A DNA stretch of 64,000 nucleotides from Neiella litorisoli (GCF_014773395.1 NZ_JACXAF010000004.1:124001-188000), one strand, 5' to 3'; shown: positions 37,345-46,935, counted from the stretch's first letter. Notes: generated by a model not told the origin, from the sequence alone. A program made the numbers and translations.

Positions 37345-40300
37345 CTATCGCTCAAGTAATTTCACGGGGCCTATCAGACCAGATGGGATCAAGGCGTCGT
37401 CCTTGCTCCAATGTTTCCAAGTAGCAAAGGTGCTGCGATCGCCCGGTTGGTTTGGCGATGGGCCAGTCAGCCAGTCAGGAAACTCAACCAATTGCGAGCC
37501 TTGATAACCGTTGACCTTCCAGCTAGCGGTATCGGCGTACTGACGTTCGTCACCAATTAATCGGTTGGGCCATAAATTAGTGACTTCGACAACCAATTGA
37601 TTGCTGCCTGCGCGTAAGTGCTGACTGGCCTCAAAACGGTATGGCGCCCACATTTTCAAGCCCAAATCGTGGCCGTTGAGATAAACCCGAGCGAACTGAT
37701 GCACTTGACCTAAATCGAGGACAAACTCTTTGCTACCAGTCTGTTCAGCGCTTCCGCTAAACTCGAAACTGGTTTGATAGCGAGCGGTACCGGCAAAATA
37801 TTTGACGTCAGCGACCGCATGATCTTTCAAATCAACCAAGCTCGGCATGGCAATCGGCTGCGGCTTTTTCACCCCTTTGATGAAGTCGATCTGCCAAGGG
37901 CGATCAATGGTTTGTGTCAGCTGGTAATCTCGGTGATCGACCGTGTTTTCGGTTGTCGCTTGCTCGCTAAATACCACGAAGTAGGATTGGACCTGCTCAA
38001 AGTTCAGCTCCATTTGAGTGCGACCATCTTGCTGTTGAAAGTCGCGGATGCGCTGACGTTTACCCGTCATCGGGTCCCACAGCTCGGGCGTTTTGCCAGT
38101 GACGCGAAACTCAATGCTGGCAGTAGTCGGCTTCATATCGAGATTGCTGACAAAATAGAAATCGAGCTGCTGCTCCGCGACATGATGGTGACGCCAGACA
38201 ATGCGATTATCGGTCCCAGAAATGCTCACATCCGGCTTGATATTGAGCGCCGATAGCGCCGCTTCAATCGAATCGAATACCTGACTGCTGAATTGCTCTC
38301 CCCAAATCTCATCACGCAGCTGGGCAACGGAGCGCTCTGCTGCCAGACCACCGGCTAAACTCGGCGATTGTTTTGGCGCTTTACCAACAATCACTGCCCC
38401 TTGTTTCAGCAAGTGCTTGAGTTTCAGCAACACTTCTGGGCGCATCGAGACATCATCGGCTAGCGATAAGATACGGAACTGGCGCCCAGTGGCGTAGGCC
38501 AAATTTTTATCGCTGTTGACGTAGAGCTTGTTGAGTAAACCGTGACTGCTAATAAATTCGAAGTCATAACCTTTCGGCAGTGTTTCATAGACAAAACTGC
38601 GGTCGAATTTGGTTGAGGAGTCATCGCCGAGCAAATGCAAAATATCAAACACCGGCTGGCCCTGCTTTAACATGCCCTGGGAGCGTGTCAGGTACTGATT
38701 CCAATCATTGATTTCATGCCACCAGGTTTGGGTCCGTTCAAAATGCAGGCCCCAATATCCCAAAGTCATGCCCGGCGCTAAGTTGGTCCAAGGCTGATGG
38801 GTAAATAGGTGGTGCGTAATGTTGGTGACGCCGGCGGCTAAATCGGTATCAGCCTGCGATTTGTAATACTGTGGATGATTGAGCCAACGGTTGGCTTCGG
38901 GCTTAGCGGTGAATGATTCAGAGCGCACCGGACGGCCATAGATAGAGCCCGCGGAAGCGGTCATTTTTGCCGTCAGATAAGTAAACTCCTGATTCTTTTT
39001 GTTGTTCTCAGGTTCGATACCGGCAAAGCTGCTGTTGGCATAAATAATATCGGTTTGGCCCAACGCATAGAGGTTGTCGATAAAGGGCTTCATCGACTGA
39101 GCACTAAACTTGATGCCCATGGCATTGGCACGCTCTGTCATGCCGCCATAAAACCGTTCGGCAATTAAATCAGCGATGGTTTTGCGCATATCCCATAAAA
39201 AGCGCTCGGTATGATCGTCATGGTGAATGACATACCCCAAGGTTGCTGGCAGATAGCGGATCGGCGAATAACCGCGCATCGCTTCAAAGGTATCAGCAAA
39301 ATCCTGCGTCCAGTTTTGGCGCCCGACTTCCCAGCTATCAGCATGGGTGCTGGCGAATGCTTTACCGACCTGATCACCAGCCAGCTTTTTAGCCGTTGCT
39401 AAGTAGTTGTCAAAGTGAACATCCAACGCGCGGACGTTCATTTTATCCACTTCAAGCCCTTCGCCGCCTGGCGAAGCCGGTCGATTAATGGCTTCAGTCG
39501 ACGACATGCCAAAGCGGATAATGGTCCACTCGTCGCTTGGTGGGGTCCAGTTGAGAGTGCCATCGGTCGCTAGGTGATGCGAGACATCGATAATCGAATC
39601 AAGAGCAATACTATTGGCTGAATCGATTTGCTGACTGAATTGTTGGCGCTCAGCTTTCGGATCGAAGAACGGGAATGAGTGCGCCGCTTTTTTGCACCAA
39701 TCATCAATGCGAGGGCGGTTATCTAAAGCAATTTCGCGCACTGACACCTGCACTTTTGGCATTGCCGTGTAGAGCAGTTTGTTGTCCGTTGGCTTGAACA
39801 CCAATTTGGCATGACGGGTTGTGACCGGCTCAAATTGGAAGCAACCAATGTCGTCATAAATCTGACCGCGATGAGCAGAAGCGACTTCGCGATAATTGTC
39901 ACCATCATCGGACACCAACAGATAGTTGCGCCCCATCATGCCGTAGGCGGCAAATTTAACGAACGCGTTGCGAAAGGTGTAAGGCTCCTCGAAATCAAGT
40001 TCGATATAGATTTCGCCGGTCTTTTCATCAAGCGTTGGCGACACTTGGGTATTCCAGTCACCGTCGACCGCCTTGTTCGCCGCACTTGGCTGGTACCACT
40101 TTTCGCCAGAAACCCTCACCTCATCAAGCAACTGTTGGAAGTTGGGCTCAACAAAGCCTTTTGGCGTAGGAAAAGCGAGCGTGGCAATGTCCTGATAGTA
40201 GCCAAGCGGGGCATGTGATTTGGCAAATTTAATGGCTTGATTGCGATCGCTGATATTCACCTCGCTCCACGCCAATTCCTTCATTCCCAGCTCGGGTGAA

Positions 40301-40668
40301 ATCCAAGGGCCACCGGCAACAGACCAGCCCTCGCCGTTGTAGAGATTGACTTGCAGGTTCAGCTCAGCGGCGGTTTTAAAGGTGAACTGCAACAATTGCT
40401 GGTAGTCATCGGAAAGAAAGCGCACCGGTCCCTGTGGCACCATGCCATGCTCGTTAATATGCATCAGCAAGACGCCGCCCAAACCGGCGTCCGCCATCGA
40501 TTTGAGATCGGCGTAGATGCCCTCCTGGGTCATATTGCCATTGATCCAATACCAAAATGCCCAAGGTTTATCGGTCTCTTTGGGCGATTCAAAGGTATCC
40601 ACCAGCGAGTTGGCCGAAGCGGTGAATATTGAAAAAACTAAGGCAAGGGTGACTAAATATCGATTCAT
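37345..40668 (-). CDS. GH106 alpha-L-rhamnosidase (paralogue 1)
   Basis: The 1107-residue secreted enzyme has a signal peptide ending FTASANSL. The N-terminal barrel starts with WAFWYWINGNMTQEGIYADL and LGGVLLMHINEHG. A discoidin-like insertion with the core NAFVKFAAYGMMGRNYLLVSD follows. The conserved catalytic-region segments are HADSWEVGRQNWTQDF and RSESFTAKPEANRW. The C-terminal galactose-binding-like module ends with VYLNGHDLGLKMWAPYRF and TNLWPNRLIGD. GH106 enzymes cleave alpha-L-rhamnose from complex glycans. It is transcribed away from the second ECF pair, with an ECF-type two-box element 39 nt before its start, and followed by the isomerase gene. Confidence 0.9.
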   Translation of the reverse strand: MNRYLVTLALVFSIFTASANSLVDTFESPKETDKPWAFWYWINGNMTQEGIYADLKSMADAGLGGVLLMHINEHGMVPQGPVRFLSDDYQQLLQFTFKTAAELNLQVNLYNGEGWSVAGGPWISPELGMKELAWSEVNISDRNQAIKFAKSHAPLGYYQDIATLAFPTPKGFVEPNFQQLLDEVRVSGEKWYQPSAANKAVDGDWNTQVSPTLDEKTGEIYIELDFEEPYTFRNAFVKFAAYGMMGRNYLLVSDDGDNYREVASAHRGQIYDDIGCFQFEPVTTRHAKLVFKPTDNKLLYTAMPKVQVSVREIALDNRPRIDDWCKKAAHSFPFFDPKAERQQFSQQIDSANSIALDSIIDVSHHLATDGTLNWTPPSDEWTIIRFGMSSTEAINRPASPGGEGLEVDKMNVRALDVHFDNYLATAKKLAGDQVGKAFASTHADSWEVGRQNWTQDFADTFEAMRGYSPIRYLPATLGYVIHHDDHTERFLWDMRKTIADLIAERFYGGMTERANAMGIKFSAQSMKPFIDNLYALGQTDIIYANSSFAGIEPENNKKNQEFTYLTAKMTASAGSIYGRPVRSESFTAKPEANRWLNHPQYYKSQADTDLAAGVTNITHHLFTHQPWTNLAPGMTLGYWGLHFERTQTWWHEINDWNQYLTRSQGMLKQGQPVFDILHLLGDDSSTKFDRSFVYETLPKGYDFEFISSHGLLNKLYVNSDKNLAYATGRQFRILSLADDVSMRPEVLLKLKHLLKQGAVIVGKAPKQSPSLAGGLAAERSVAQLRDEIWGEQFSSQVFDSIEAALSALNIKPDVSISGTDNRIVWRHHHVAEQQLDFYFVSNLDMKPTTASIEFRVTGKTPELWDPMTGKRQRIRDFQQQDGRTQMELNFEQVQSYFVVFSEQATTENTVDHRDYQLTQTIDRPWQIDFIKGVKKPQPIAMPSLVDLKDHAVADVKYFAGTARYQTSFEFSGSAEQTGSKEFVLDLGQVHQFARVYLNGHDLGLKMWAPYRFEASQHLRAGSNQLVVEVTNLWPNRLIGDERQYADTASWKVNGYQGSQLVEFPDWLTGPSPNQPGDRSTFATWKHWSKDDALIPSGLIGPVKLLER

Positions 40669-40707
40669 TGTGGATGCGCACTTGGTTAATGGTTCTGAGC
40701 TTCTAGT

Positions 40708-40741
40708 TAGAAAAGGCCGGGATTTTTCAGGTTGATACCCT
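40708..40741 (-). promoter_or_regulatory. Predicted ECF-type promoter of GH106 paralogue 1
   Basis: In minus orientation AGGGTATCAA, 17 nt, TTTTCTA. The spacing equals that of the three plus-strand copies. The site is 39 nt before the start codon, a plausible 5' leader length. Confidence 0.65.
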
Positions 40742-40785
40742 GTTTCAGAAAAAAATGTGACATCGGCGAAAGCGGCGTAATTTTT

Positions 40786-40815
40786 TTTACCGAGCAGAGC
40801 GCTTTGTCGTATAGT
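40786..40815 (+). promoter_or_regulatory. Possible sigma-70 promoter of ECF sigma factor 2
   Basis: TTTACC and TATAGT are separated by 18 bp. The expected transcript start near 40822 lies after the GTG at 40818, which favours the later GTG at 40854 as the start codon of the sigma gene. Confidence 0.35.
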
Positions 40816-40853
40816 CTGTGCTTCGTTTTTTCACAGAGACGTGGTGTGTAGTA

Positions 40854-41444
40854 GTGTCGAAGCAAGTCGTGGCAGCCCAGAATTGCGGGCAGGTTTCAAA
40901 GGCTGACAGCCAAGAAGCTGCCTTTATGGCTTTGTTCAATGCCGACAAAAACCGGCTCTACACCTACATCTATGCATTTGTCACCAACCGCGCGGCGGCG
41001 GATGATATTTTTCAAGAAACCAGCATGGCGCTGTGGAAAGATTTCGCCAAATTTGAGCTTGGCACCAACTTTTCCAAATGGGCCAACGGCATCGCATTTA
41101 ATCGAGTGTGTGATTATCGCCGCAAGCACAAGCGCCTGACGTTGGGGTTAAGCGATAGCTTTCTTGATGAGCTGCAACAAGATGTCGCAGCAATGGATTC
41201 GGAAACAATGGATTCGGACGTCCACCAACAAGAACAACAATGGCACCGGTTAGAACATTGCTGCGCCTTGCTGCCAAGTACCTTAAAGCAGATTTACACT
41301 CGGTTTTATGTCAATAACCTAAAAGCCCAGCAGATTGCCGATGATACCGGCCGCTCGATCCATGCCATTCGCAAAGCGATCCACAAGCTGCGCAAAAAGC
41401 TGTTTGACTGCATCGAGCCCAAGCTTGATGGAGATTGCCAATGA
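40854..41444 (+). CDS. ECF RNA polymerase sigma factor (copy 2)
   Basis: This paralogue of the factor at 33580 keeps region 2 (NRLYTYIYAFVTNRAAADDIFQETS, NFSKWANGIAFNRVCDYRR) and region 4 (LPSTLKQIYTRFYVNN, IADDTGRSIHAIRKAIHKLRKKL). The recognition helix of region 4.2 is very similar to copy 1 (GRSIHAIRKAIHKL versus GRSVFAIRKSVQKL), so both might recognise the same -35 box. The start is uncertain: GTG 40854 is preferred to GTG 40818, and about 196 residues result. It overlaps the anti-sigma gene by 4 bp (ATGA). It is divergent from GH106 paralogue 1, and its sequence is separated from the GH106 start by 185 bp. Confidence 0.85.
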   Translation: MSKQVVAAQNCGQVSKADSQEAAFMALFNADKNRLYTYIYAFVTNRAAADDIFQETSMALWKDFAKFELGTNFSKWANGIAFNRVCDYRRKHKRLTLGLSDSFLDELQQDVAAMDSETMDSDVHQQEQQWHRLEHCCALLPSTLKQIYTRFYVNNLKAQQIADDTGRSIHAIRKAIHKLRKKLFDCIEPKLDGDCQ

Positions 41445-43165
41445 GCCTCGACGATCGCTACCAACAGGTCCGCGAAATTGCCGATGCGATTTGCGATGAC
41501 ACCGTCTCACCATCTCAGCTGCAGCAATTAGAACAACTGTTACACAACAACCCTGCGGCCAAAGCCTATTACCTCAAATACCTTGGCATGCATGTGCGCT
41601 TATCATCAGCGGCGGATGCGCCCATGGAATTCGTTTATCGGAGGATGACCGAAGAATTTATCGTGCGGCCAAACTCAAGCGCCAACGACATCGAGCCACC
41701 AACGCTCACAGGCGTTTCGGAGCAGATTGTTTCTGAGCCGATAGCCGCAGAGCAAACACACGGCCAACAAGAACCCCAACAAACCGCCAAGCGCCCCACT
41801 CGCCTCAAATTCGTGGCTCTGGTTATCATGCTAGCGAGCTTACTCATCGCCATGCTGTTTTGGCTGGATGAAATGGGCGAGCAGCACACGCCGCGAGAAT
41901 TTAGCGCCGCTATTGTCTCGGGCAACTTATCGATTGTGAATTTGGGTCATATCGATGGTCATACTCTGTACGCTGGCGAGTATCACACCGACCATCAAGC
42001 GACCCTGCAACTGGCGACCGGTGAAACCATTGAATTGGCGCCCCATAGCCGGGTCAAATTTCTCAACAATCATGAGTTGGAGTTAAAACAAGGGGCCATT
42101 TCAATTACCCACGCCAATCAGCACAAGCTGATATTGCATGGGCCGACATTTAGTCTCTATGGCTCCGAATCGACGGTCTCATTGGATTTAAGGCCGCTCA
42201 AACCGGTCGTGACCAGCGGCAAGCAAACGGTACTGCTGCCGCAGCGCTGGCGCCCGACTCACTATTGGCCATTTGAAGGCCAAACCGACCGCGCTATCGA
42301 TTCGGCTGGCAGCTCGGATGGTATCGTGTCGTCAGGCGCGACCAAAGCGCCCGGCTTGGTCGGCAAGTACAGCTATTCATTTGATAATAGTTATGACGCT
42401 CGCATTAATGTCGGTAGCGGCGGTGGCATTGCTCCGGCAACGGGCTCATTTGCGGCGACTGACGGCGTCACTATCGAAGCCTTAGTTGCGCCCAATTATT
42501 CTGCGGAAAAAGGCGACATGGATGAAATCTTCCGCAAAGATCAAGCCGATAAAGAGTTGCGGATGTTGCTGAGCTTTCAGCATAACCACACCAATAAAAG
42601 CTTTGTACGGCCCCAAGGCGACTACGCCGAAAGCCTGAGTTTTGGCCTGTATTTGGTCGGCCAAGGCTATCACGAACTGAAACTGGCGCTGGACGGTGTA
42701 GACGGCCGCCCTTCCCTTGCCGAGATTAATAGCGGCAAAACATTCCATGTGGTGGCAACTTACGATGTCAGCTCGGGACTAAAAGCGATTTATATCAACG
42801 GGGAAATGCTCGCCTATTACCAATATCCCCCTGGTCTGAAAATGCTAAGCGGCGGTACGGGTGCCGCCAACATTGGTAATTCGCCAAACTTAACTGAGCG
42901 ATTTAGAAACCCACCAGACAAAGATCGGGTGTTTAATGAAGCGTTTACCGGCCTAATCGATGAAGTGGCATTTTATGATTACGCCCTGCCGCCATTGATG
43001 GTTGAGCGTCATTTTCAGCACAGCCAACAAGGCCTTAGTTACTTCGGATTCGAGCCAAGCTCAACACCGTTACCTCAGCAAATCAATTTGCAGTTACCGG
43101 CCAATCGTCGCATCGAGCTCGATCCGCTCACCGGTCTTCCACATCAGATCATTGACACCAAATAA
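41441..43165 (+). CDS. Membrane anti-sigma factor with FecR-like and LamG lectin domains (copy 2)
   Basis: The 574-residue protein starts at ATG 41441, with GGAG 7 nt before it; the earlier TTG at 41435 is less likely. The architecture equals copy 1: helical N-terminal domain (REIADAICDDTVSPSQLQQLEQLL, YYLKYLGMHVRL), a single membrane helix (about 122-142), a FecR-like region with LQLATGETIELAPHSRVKFL, and a LamG domain from HYWPFEGQTDRAIDSAGSSDG to LIDEVAFYDYALP. Both copies close with an LPANRRIELDPLTGL-type segment of unknown function. Glycan sensing is inferred from the LamG fold and the gene neighbourhood. The MITE-like element begins right after the stop codon. Confidence 0.85.
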   Translation: MSLDDRYQQVREIADAICDDTVSPSQLQQLEQLLHNNPAAKAYYLKYLGMHVRLSSAADAPMEFVYRRMTEEFIVRPNSSANDIEPPTLTGVSEQIVSEPIAAEQTHGQQEPQQTAKRPTRLKFVALVIMLASLLIAMLFWLDEMGEQHTPREFSAAIVSGNLSIVNLGHIDGHTLYAGEYHTDHQATLQLATGETIELAPHSRVKFLNNHELELKQGAISITHANQHKLILHGPTFSLYGSESTVSLDLRPLKPVVTSGKQTVLLPQRWRPTHYWPFEGQTDRAIDSAGSSDGIVSSGATKAPGLVGKYSYSFDNSYDARINVGSGGGIAPATGSFAATDGVTIEALVAPNYSAEKGDMDEIFRKDQADKELRMLLSFQHNHTNKSFVRPQGDYAESLSFGLYLVGQGYHELKLALDGVDGRPSLAEINSGKTFHVVATYDVSSGLKAIYINGEMLAYYQYPPGLKMLSGGTGAANIGNSPNLTERFRNPPDKDRVFNEAFTGLIDEVAFYDYALPPLMVERHFQHSQQGLSYFGFEPSSTPLPQQINLQLPANRRIELDPLTGLPHQIIDTK

Positions 43166-43432
43166 ATACCAATCCATGTAGACATTTGCTCAACTCAGAG
43201 CGAGTCCAGAGCGGATAGTTTTAGGCATTTTCAGTCATGAATAGTGCCTCTATTCTGGCTGAGAATAACGACAAAATAGCGGCTCTGGAACGCTCCTTTC
43301 AGGCGTTCGATAAAGGCTAGCACTCTTCGTTAATGCCCATATCCCAGAGAATGACTATGCCACACGGTCATTGCCTTGATTGCTAGCCTTTCTCGTTACG
43401 CTGAGTGGGCAAATGTCTACATGGATTGGTAT
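43166..43432. repeat. MITE-like element with 32-33 bp terminal inverted repeats
   Basis: The left end, ATACCAATCCATGTAGACAT and onward to CTCAG at 43198, is repeated inverted at 43401-43432 with one short mismatch region (CTGAGTTGAGC versus CTGAGTGGGC). The total is 267 bp with no coding capacity. An internal pair AAAGGCTAGCA/TGCTAGCCTTT adds secondary structure. The left boundary is the base after the anti-sigma stop. No clear target duplication could be fixed. A diverged relative lies at 19226-19365. Confidence 0.75.
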
Positions 43433-43456
43433 AACTCCCCCTGTTTTCTCAATACA

Positions 43457-43490
43457 GGGGTAGCAATTTTGTCGCCTGCGGCCTTTTCTT
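43457..43490 (+). promoter_or_regulatory. Predicted ECF-type promoter of GH106 paralogue 2
   Basis: GGGGTAGCAA, 17 nt, TTTTCTT, ending 50 nt before ATG 43541. The -35-like box is identical in the sites before 46936 and 54086, while the spacers differ completely, as expected for a selected promoter rather than a copied segment. Confidence 0.72.
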
Positions 43491-43540
43491 AGCAAAGCTA
43501 ATCGTTGCCCGCCCTTTGGGCGCTAAAGGCCATACACCCC

Positions 43541-46500
43541 ATGAACTTGAAAGCTCTGTTAATTGCCGGTGTCACATTCCATTTACTGTGTGCTTCCAGC
43601 AACGCCGAACAACTCTCGGCGCAAGACTTTAAAGACCCAGCGAAACCTTACCTGCCGAAAACCTGGATGCATGCCATGAACGGCAACCTCAGCAAACCGG
43701 GGTTCAGCGAAGACTTCAAAGCGATGAAAGATGCCGGTATTGGCGGCGCCATATTCTTTCATGTCCATCGCCGCAACTGGCCCTACTCATCCCGTGGCCC
43801 AGTGCGCTTTGGCAGCGAGGCTTTTTTTGACCACCTAGTTCACGCAGCAGCAGAAGCCGACAAAAATGACATTGAGTTTGGCATTCACAATGCCGATGGC
43901 TGGACCTCCAGCGGCGGCCCTTGGGTCACACCTGAGATGTCAATGAAACGCATCACTTGGTCTGAACTGGCGATCAAAGGTGGCCAAACCGTGATGCCAC
44001 CGCAGCCGGGTTACGCCGAAGGTTTGTATCAAGACGTGGCGGTGATTGCGCTGCCTGCCAACCCATTTAATCAAAGTAACGCCTTTGCCAAGGCTAAGCT
44101 CAGTGTTTCCGATCCAAATTTGGATGCCAGCGTCCTCGCCGATCAGGATTGGGATACGGAGTTAGCATTTAATAAAACCGCTGATGACCAATACTGGGTC
44201 CAAGTGGAACTCGACCAACCAACCGCGCTGCGCAGTTTGCAAATCGAAACGCCCAACCGACATGGCGACGCGGCCTTGCAAATTTCCGATGATGGCGTTC
44301 ATTTCACCACCGTGGTTGAGAAACTGCGCCGACCAAGAACCGGTGCCCGAATGTGGACCTTTAGCCCACAGTTGGTCAGCGAGCAGCAAGATGGCTACAC
44401 CGCTAAATACTTCCGTTTAGTGTTTACCAAACCAATTGCGCTAAAACGCTTTGACTTGTGGTCTGTACCGCGAATCAATGATTGGTTGTCGATGAATTCA
44501 ATGGAGCGCGGCAAGCTCAGCCTTGCGCCACAAATCAATCCGCAAGCTATCACCAAAGCCGACGAGGTGTTAGTGCTAAACCGTGGTGATCTGCCCAGCA
44601 ATGGCGTTACATTGCCTGCTGGCAGCTGGCGAGTGCTCCGATTTGGCTACACCAGCACCGGTGCTTTTAATGTCCCCGCAACGGTCGAGGGAGAAGGCTT
44701 AGAAGTCGATAAATTTGATGCCGAAGCGTTGCGCCATCACTTTGATCAATACGTGGGCAAGCTGGTCAAAAAAGTCAAAGCGCAAGGCATTCAGTCACTT
44801 AAAGCTACTGAAATTGACAGTTATGAAGTCGGCGGCCAAAACTGGACTAAAGACATTGATAAGAGCTTTCAGGCAAAGTTTGGCTACGACTTCATCCCTT
44901 GGCTGCCATTGATGACCGGCCGCGTGATCGAATCCCCTGAGCACGCCGGCGGCATTTTGCAGGAGTTTCGTCAGCACCAGTCTGATTTAATGGTGGAAAA
45001 CTATTTTGGCGAGTTTACTCGGCTGGCCAAGCAATATGGTCTGGAATCTTATATCGAACCTTATGGTTGGGGGCCTTTTGATGAACTGGCCTCAGGCGGT
45101 CAGGCCGATCGTTTGATGGGAGAATTCTGGGTTCGCGATCAGGTTTACAATGGCCGAGTGTCTGCGGCCATTTCTTCTGGCCACATTTACGGCAAAAACA
45201 TTATTTCGGCTGAATCCTTTACTTCGATTCGAACCGTCAATTGGTACGGTCACCCCTACTTTTACAAGCATTATGGCGACAAGATGTGGGCCCGTGGCAT
45301 TAACGAAACCATGTTCCATCGCTTTGCTCACCAGCCCAACAATCATATCAAGCCCGGCATGACCATGGACTCCATTGGCTCTCACATTGACCGTACCCAA
45401 ACTTGGTGGGGCAATGGTGGCGCGGCGTGGTTTGACTACTTAGCTCGCGGCTCTTATCTGCTGCAACAAGGCGTACCAGATGCCGATTTTCTCATCCACT
45501 TGGGCGACTTAGCACCACTGCGAGTTGGTAACGGCAACAATACGGGCGTACCCGATGGTTTTGGCTATGACTACACCAATACCGATGTATTGCTCAATCG
45601 AATTAGCGTCAAAGACGGCTGGCTGGTATTGCCTGAAGGCACCCGCTACCGCGCCCTGCAACTGTATAAAACCGACTACCTACATCTGAAAACCCTAAAG
45701 CGGGTGCAGCAGTTGGTCGCTGCCGGCGCCACAGTGATTGGCGATAAACCCAAGCAGGTCATTGGCTACAGCGAATGGCCGCAACAAGCAGAATTCAATC
45801 GCATTGCCGATGAGCTTTGGGGCGATACCGCCAACACCATTAATCGCTATGGTAAAGGCATCGTCAGCAGCTTTAATCTTGAACAAAGCATTGTTGAGTT
45901 GGATTACCAGCCGGACTTACTAATCAACAACTCTCCGGCGAAGTTCTTTGCCCAGCGCCGTATTGGCAACAACGATTTGTATTACTTCTATAACGATCAA
46001 CCGACGTTTCAACAGCTGACCGTTGATTTGCGCGATGGCGATGGCACTCCGGAAATTTGGAACATTGATGATGGCAGCATTGAACAAATCAATAGCTATC
46101 GTCGCCAAGGCAAACGACTGATCACCGAGTTGGCGTTAGAGCCCTATGCTGGCCGCTTTGTTTACATCCGCCGCGATGACCATGCACCAAGTTACAACGG
46201 CAATCACTCGCAGTTGGTGAAAGACGTTTACCAAAGTGGCAATGAAGCGCAGATCAGCGAACTCACTGGCGCTTGGTCGGTCGAGTTTGATCGCAAATGG
46301 GCAGGCCCCAGCAAAGTCAGCTTTGAGCAATTAATGGATTGGACCGATAGCGCCATTGAGGGCATCAAATACTATTCCGGCACCGCCAATTACCACAAAA
46401 CTTTTGCGCTAAGCGAGCAGCAGGCCAACAGTGATCAACCGCTATATCTGGATTTAGGCGATGTCCAGCAAATTGCCCAAGTCAGTATTAATGGCAAGCC

Positions 46501-46801
46501 GTTGGCGACGCTATGGAAGCCGCCATTTGCCGTTGATATTCGCAGCGCCGTTCAAGCTGGCGAAAACCAGTTAACGGTGGCGATCACCAACACTTGGGTC
46601 AATCGCCTGATTGGTGATGAAGCACTGCCTGATACCAGCGGCTATAGCATGACCGGCGATACAGTTGCGTGGTTAAACAACAATGAGCCGCCACCAGCGA
46701 GTGAACGGGTCACCTTCACCGGCTTTAACTTCTTCATCAAACAACCGAAAGAATTACAAACGTCCGGCTTACTCGGCCCAGTTCGTTTGATCGCGCCCTA
46801 A
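43541..46801 (+). CDS. GH106 alpha-L-rhamnosidase (paralogue 2)
   Basis: The 1086-residue secreted enzyme has a signal peptide LLCASSNAEQ. I start at ATG 43541, because the 12 residues before it in frame are not part of the signal. The domains run as in paralogue 1: barrel entry KTWMHAMNGNLSKPGFSEDF and GIGGAIFFHVHRRN, an inserted discoidin-like module, the catalytic-region segments EIDSYEVGGQNWTKDID and SAESFTSIRTVNWYG, and the C-terminal sugar-binding-like module with VSINGKPLATLWKPPF and TNTWVNRLIGDEA. Its specificity probably differs from its paralogues, for example in sulfation or the neighbouring sugar. It is alone between a MITE-like element plus ECF-type promoter and the next ECF-type promoter at 46847. 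Confidence 0.9.
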   Translation: MNLKALLIAGVTFHLLCASSNAEQLSAQDFKDPAKPYLPKTWMHAMNGNLSKPGFSEDFKAMKDAGIGGAIFFHVHRRNWPYSSRGPVRFGSEAFFDHLVHAAAEADKNDIEFGIHNADGWTSSGGPWVTPEMSMKRITWSELAIKGGQTVMPPQPGYAEGLYQDVAVIALPANPFNQSNAFAKAKLSVSDPNLDASVLADQDWDTELAFNKTADDQYWVQVELDQPTALRSLQIETPNRHGDAALQISDDGVHFTTVVEKLRRPRTGARMWTFSPQLVSEQQDGYTAKYFRLVFTKPIALKRFDLWSVPRINDWLSMNSMERGKLSLAPQINPQAITKADEVLVLNRGDLPSNGVTLPAGSWRVLRFGYTSTGAFNVPATVEGEGLEVDKFDAEALRHHFDQYVGKLVKKVKAQGIQSLKATEIDSYEVGGQNWTKDIDKSFQAKFGYDFIPWLPLMTGRVIESPEHAGGILQEFRQHQSDLMVENYFGEFTRLAKQYGLESYIEPYGWGPFDELASGGQADRLMGEFWVRDQVYNGRVSAAISSGHIYGKNIISAESFTSIRTVNWYGHPYFYKHYGDKMWARGINETMFHRFAHQPNNHIKPGMTMDSIGSHIDRTQTWWGNGGAAWFDYLARGSYLLQQGVPDADFLIHLGDLAPLRVGNGNNTGVPDGFGYDYTNTDVLLNRISVKDGWLVLPEGTRYRALQLYKTDYLHLKTLKRVQQLVAAGATVIGDKPKQVIGYSEWPQQAEFNRIADELWGDTANTINRYGKGIVSSFNLEQSIVELDYQPDLLINNSPAKFFAQRRIGNNDLYYFYNDQPTFQQLTVDLRDGDGTPEIWNIDDGSIEQINSYRRQGKRLITELALEPYAGRFVYIRRDDHAPSYNGNHSQLVKDVYQSGNEAQISELTGAWSVEFDRKWAGPSKVSFEQLMDWTDSAIEGIKYYSGTANYHKTFALSEQQANSDQPLYLDLGDVQQIAQVSINGKPLATLWKPPFAVDIRSAVQAGENQLTVAITNTWVNRLIGDEALPDTSGYSMTGDTVAWLNNNEPPPASERVTFTGFNFFIKQPKELQTSGLLGPVRLIAP

Positions 46802-46846
46802 TTCAAGGAGCAAAAATTAAATCATCCCCAAATTAAATCATCCAAA

Positions 46847-46880
46847 GGGGTAGCAAATTCCACTCTGCCCCACTTTTCTT
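46847..46880 (+). promoter_or_regulatory. Predicted ECF-type promoter of the GH106-PL24-alginate-lyase-fold operon
   Basis: GGGGTAGCAA, 17 nt, TTTTCTT, ending 55 nt before ATG 46936. Both boxes are identical to those at 43457-43490. Confidence 0.72.
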
Positions 46881-46935
46881 GTTAATTGTTAGTGCAATGT
46901 CCGCTGCAAATCGCAAGCGGAGACTGGAATGATTC

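Noticed and set aside
46801-46846. Direct repeat of AAATTAAATCATCC before the GH106 paralogue 3 promoter
   Set aside because: The repeat is short and spans only one site; it may affect regulation but I could not tie it to any other promoter.
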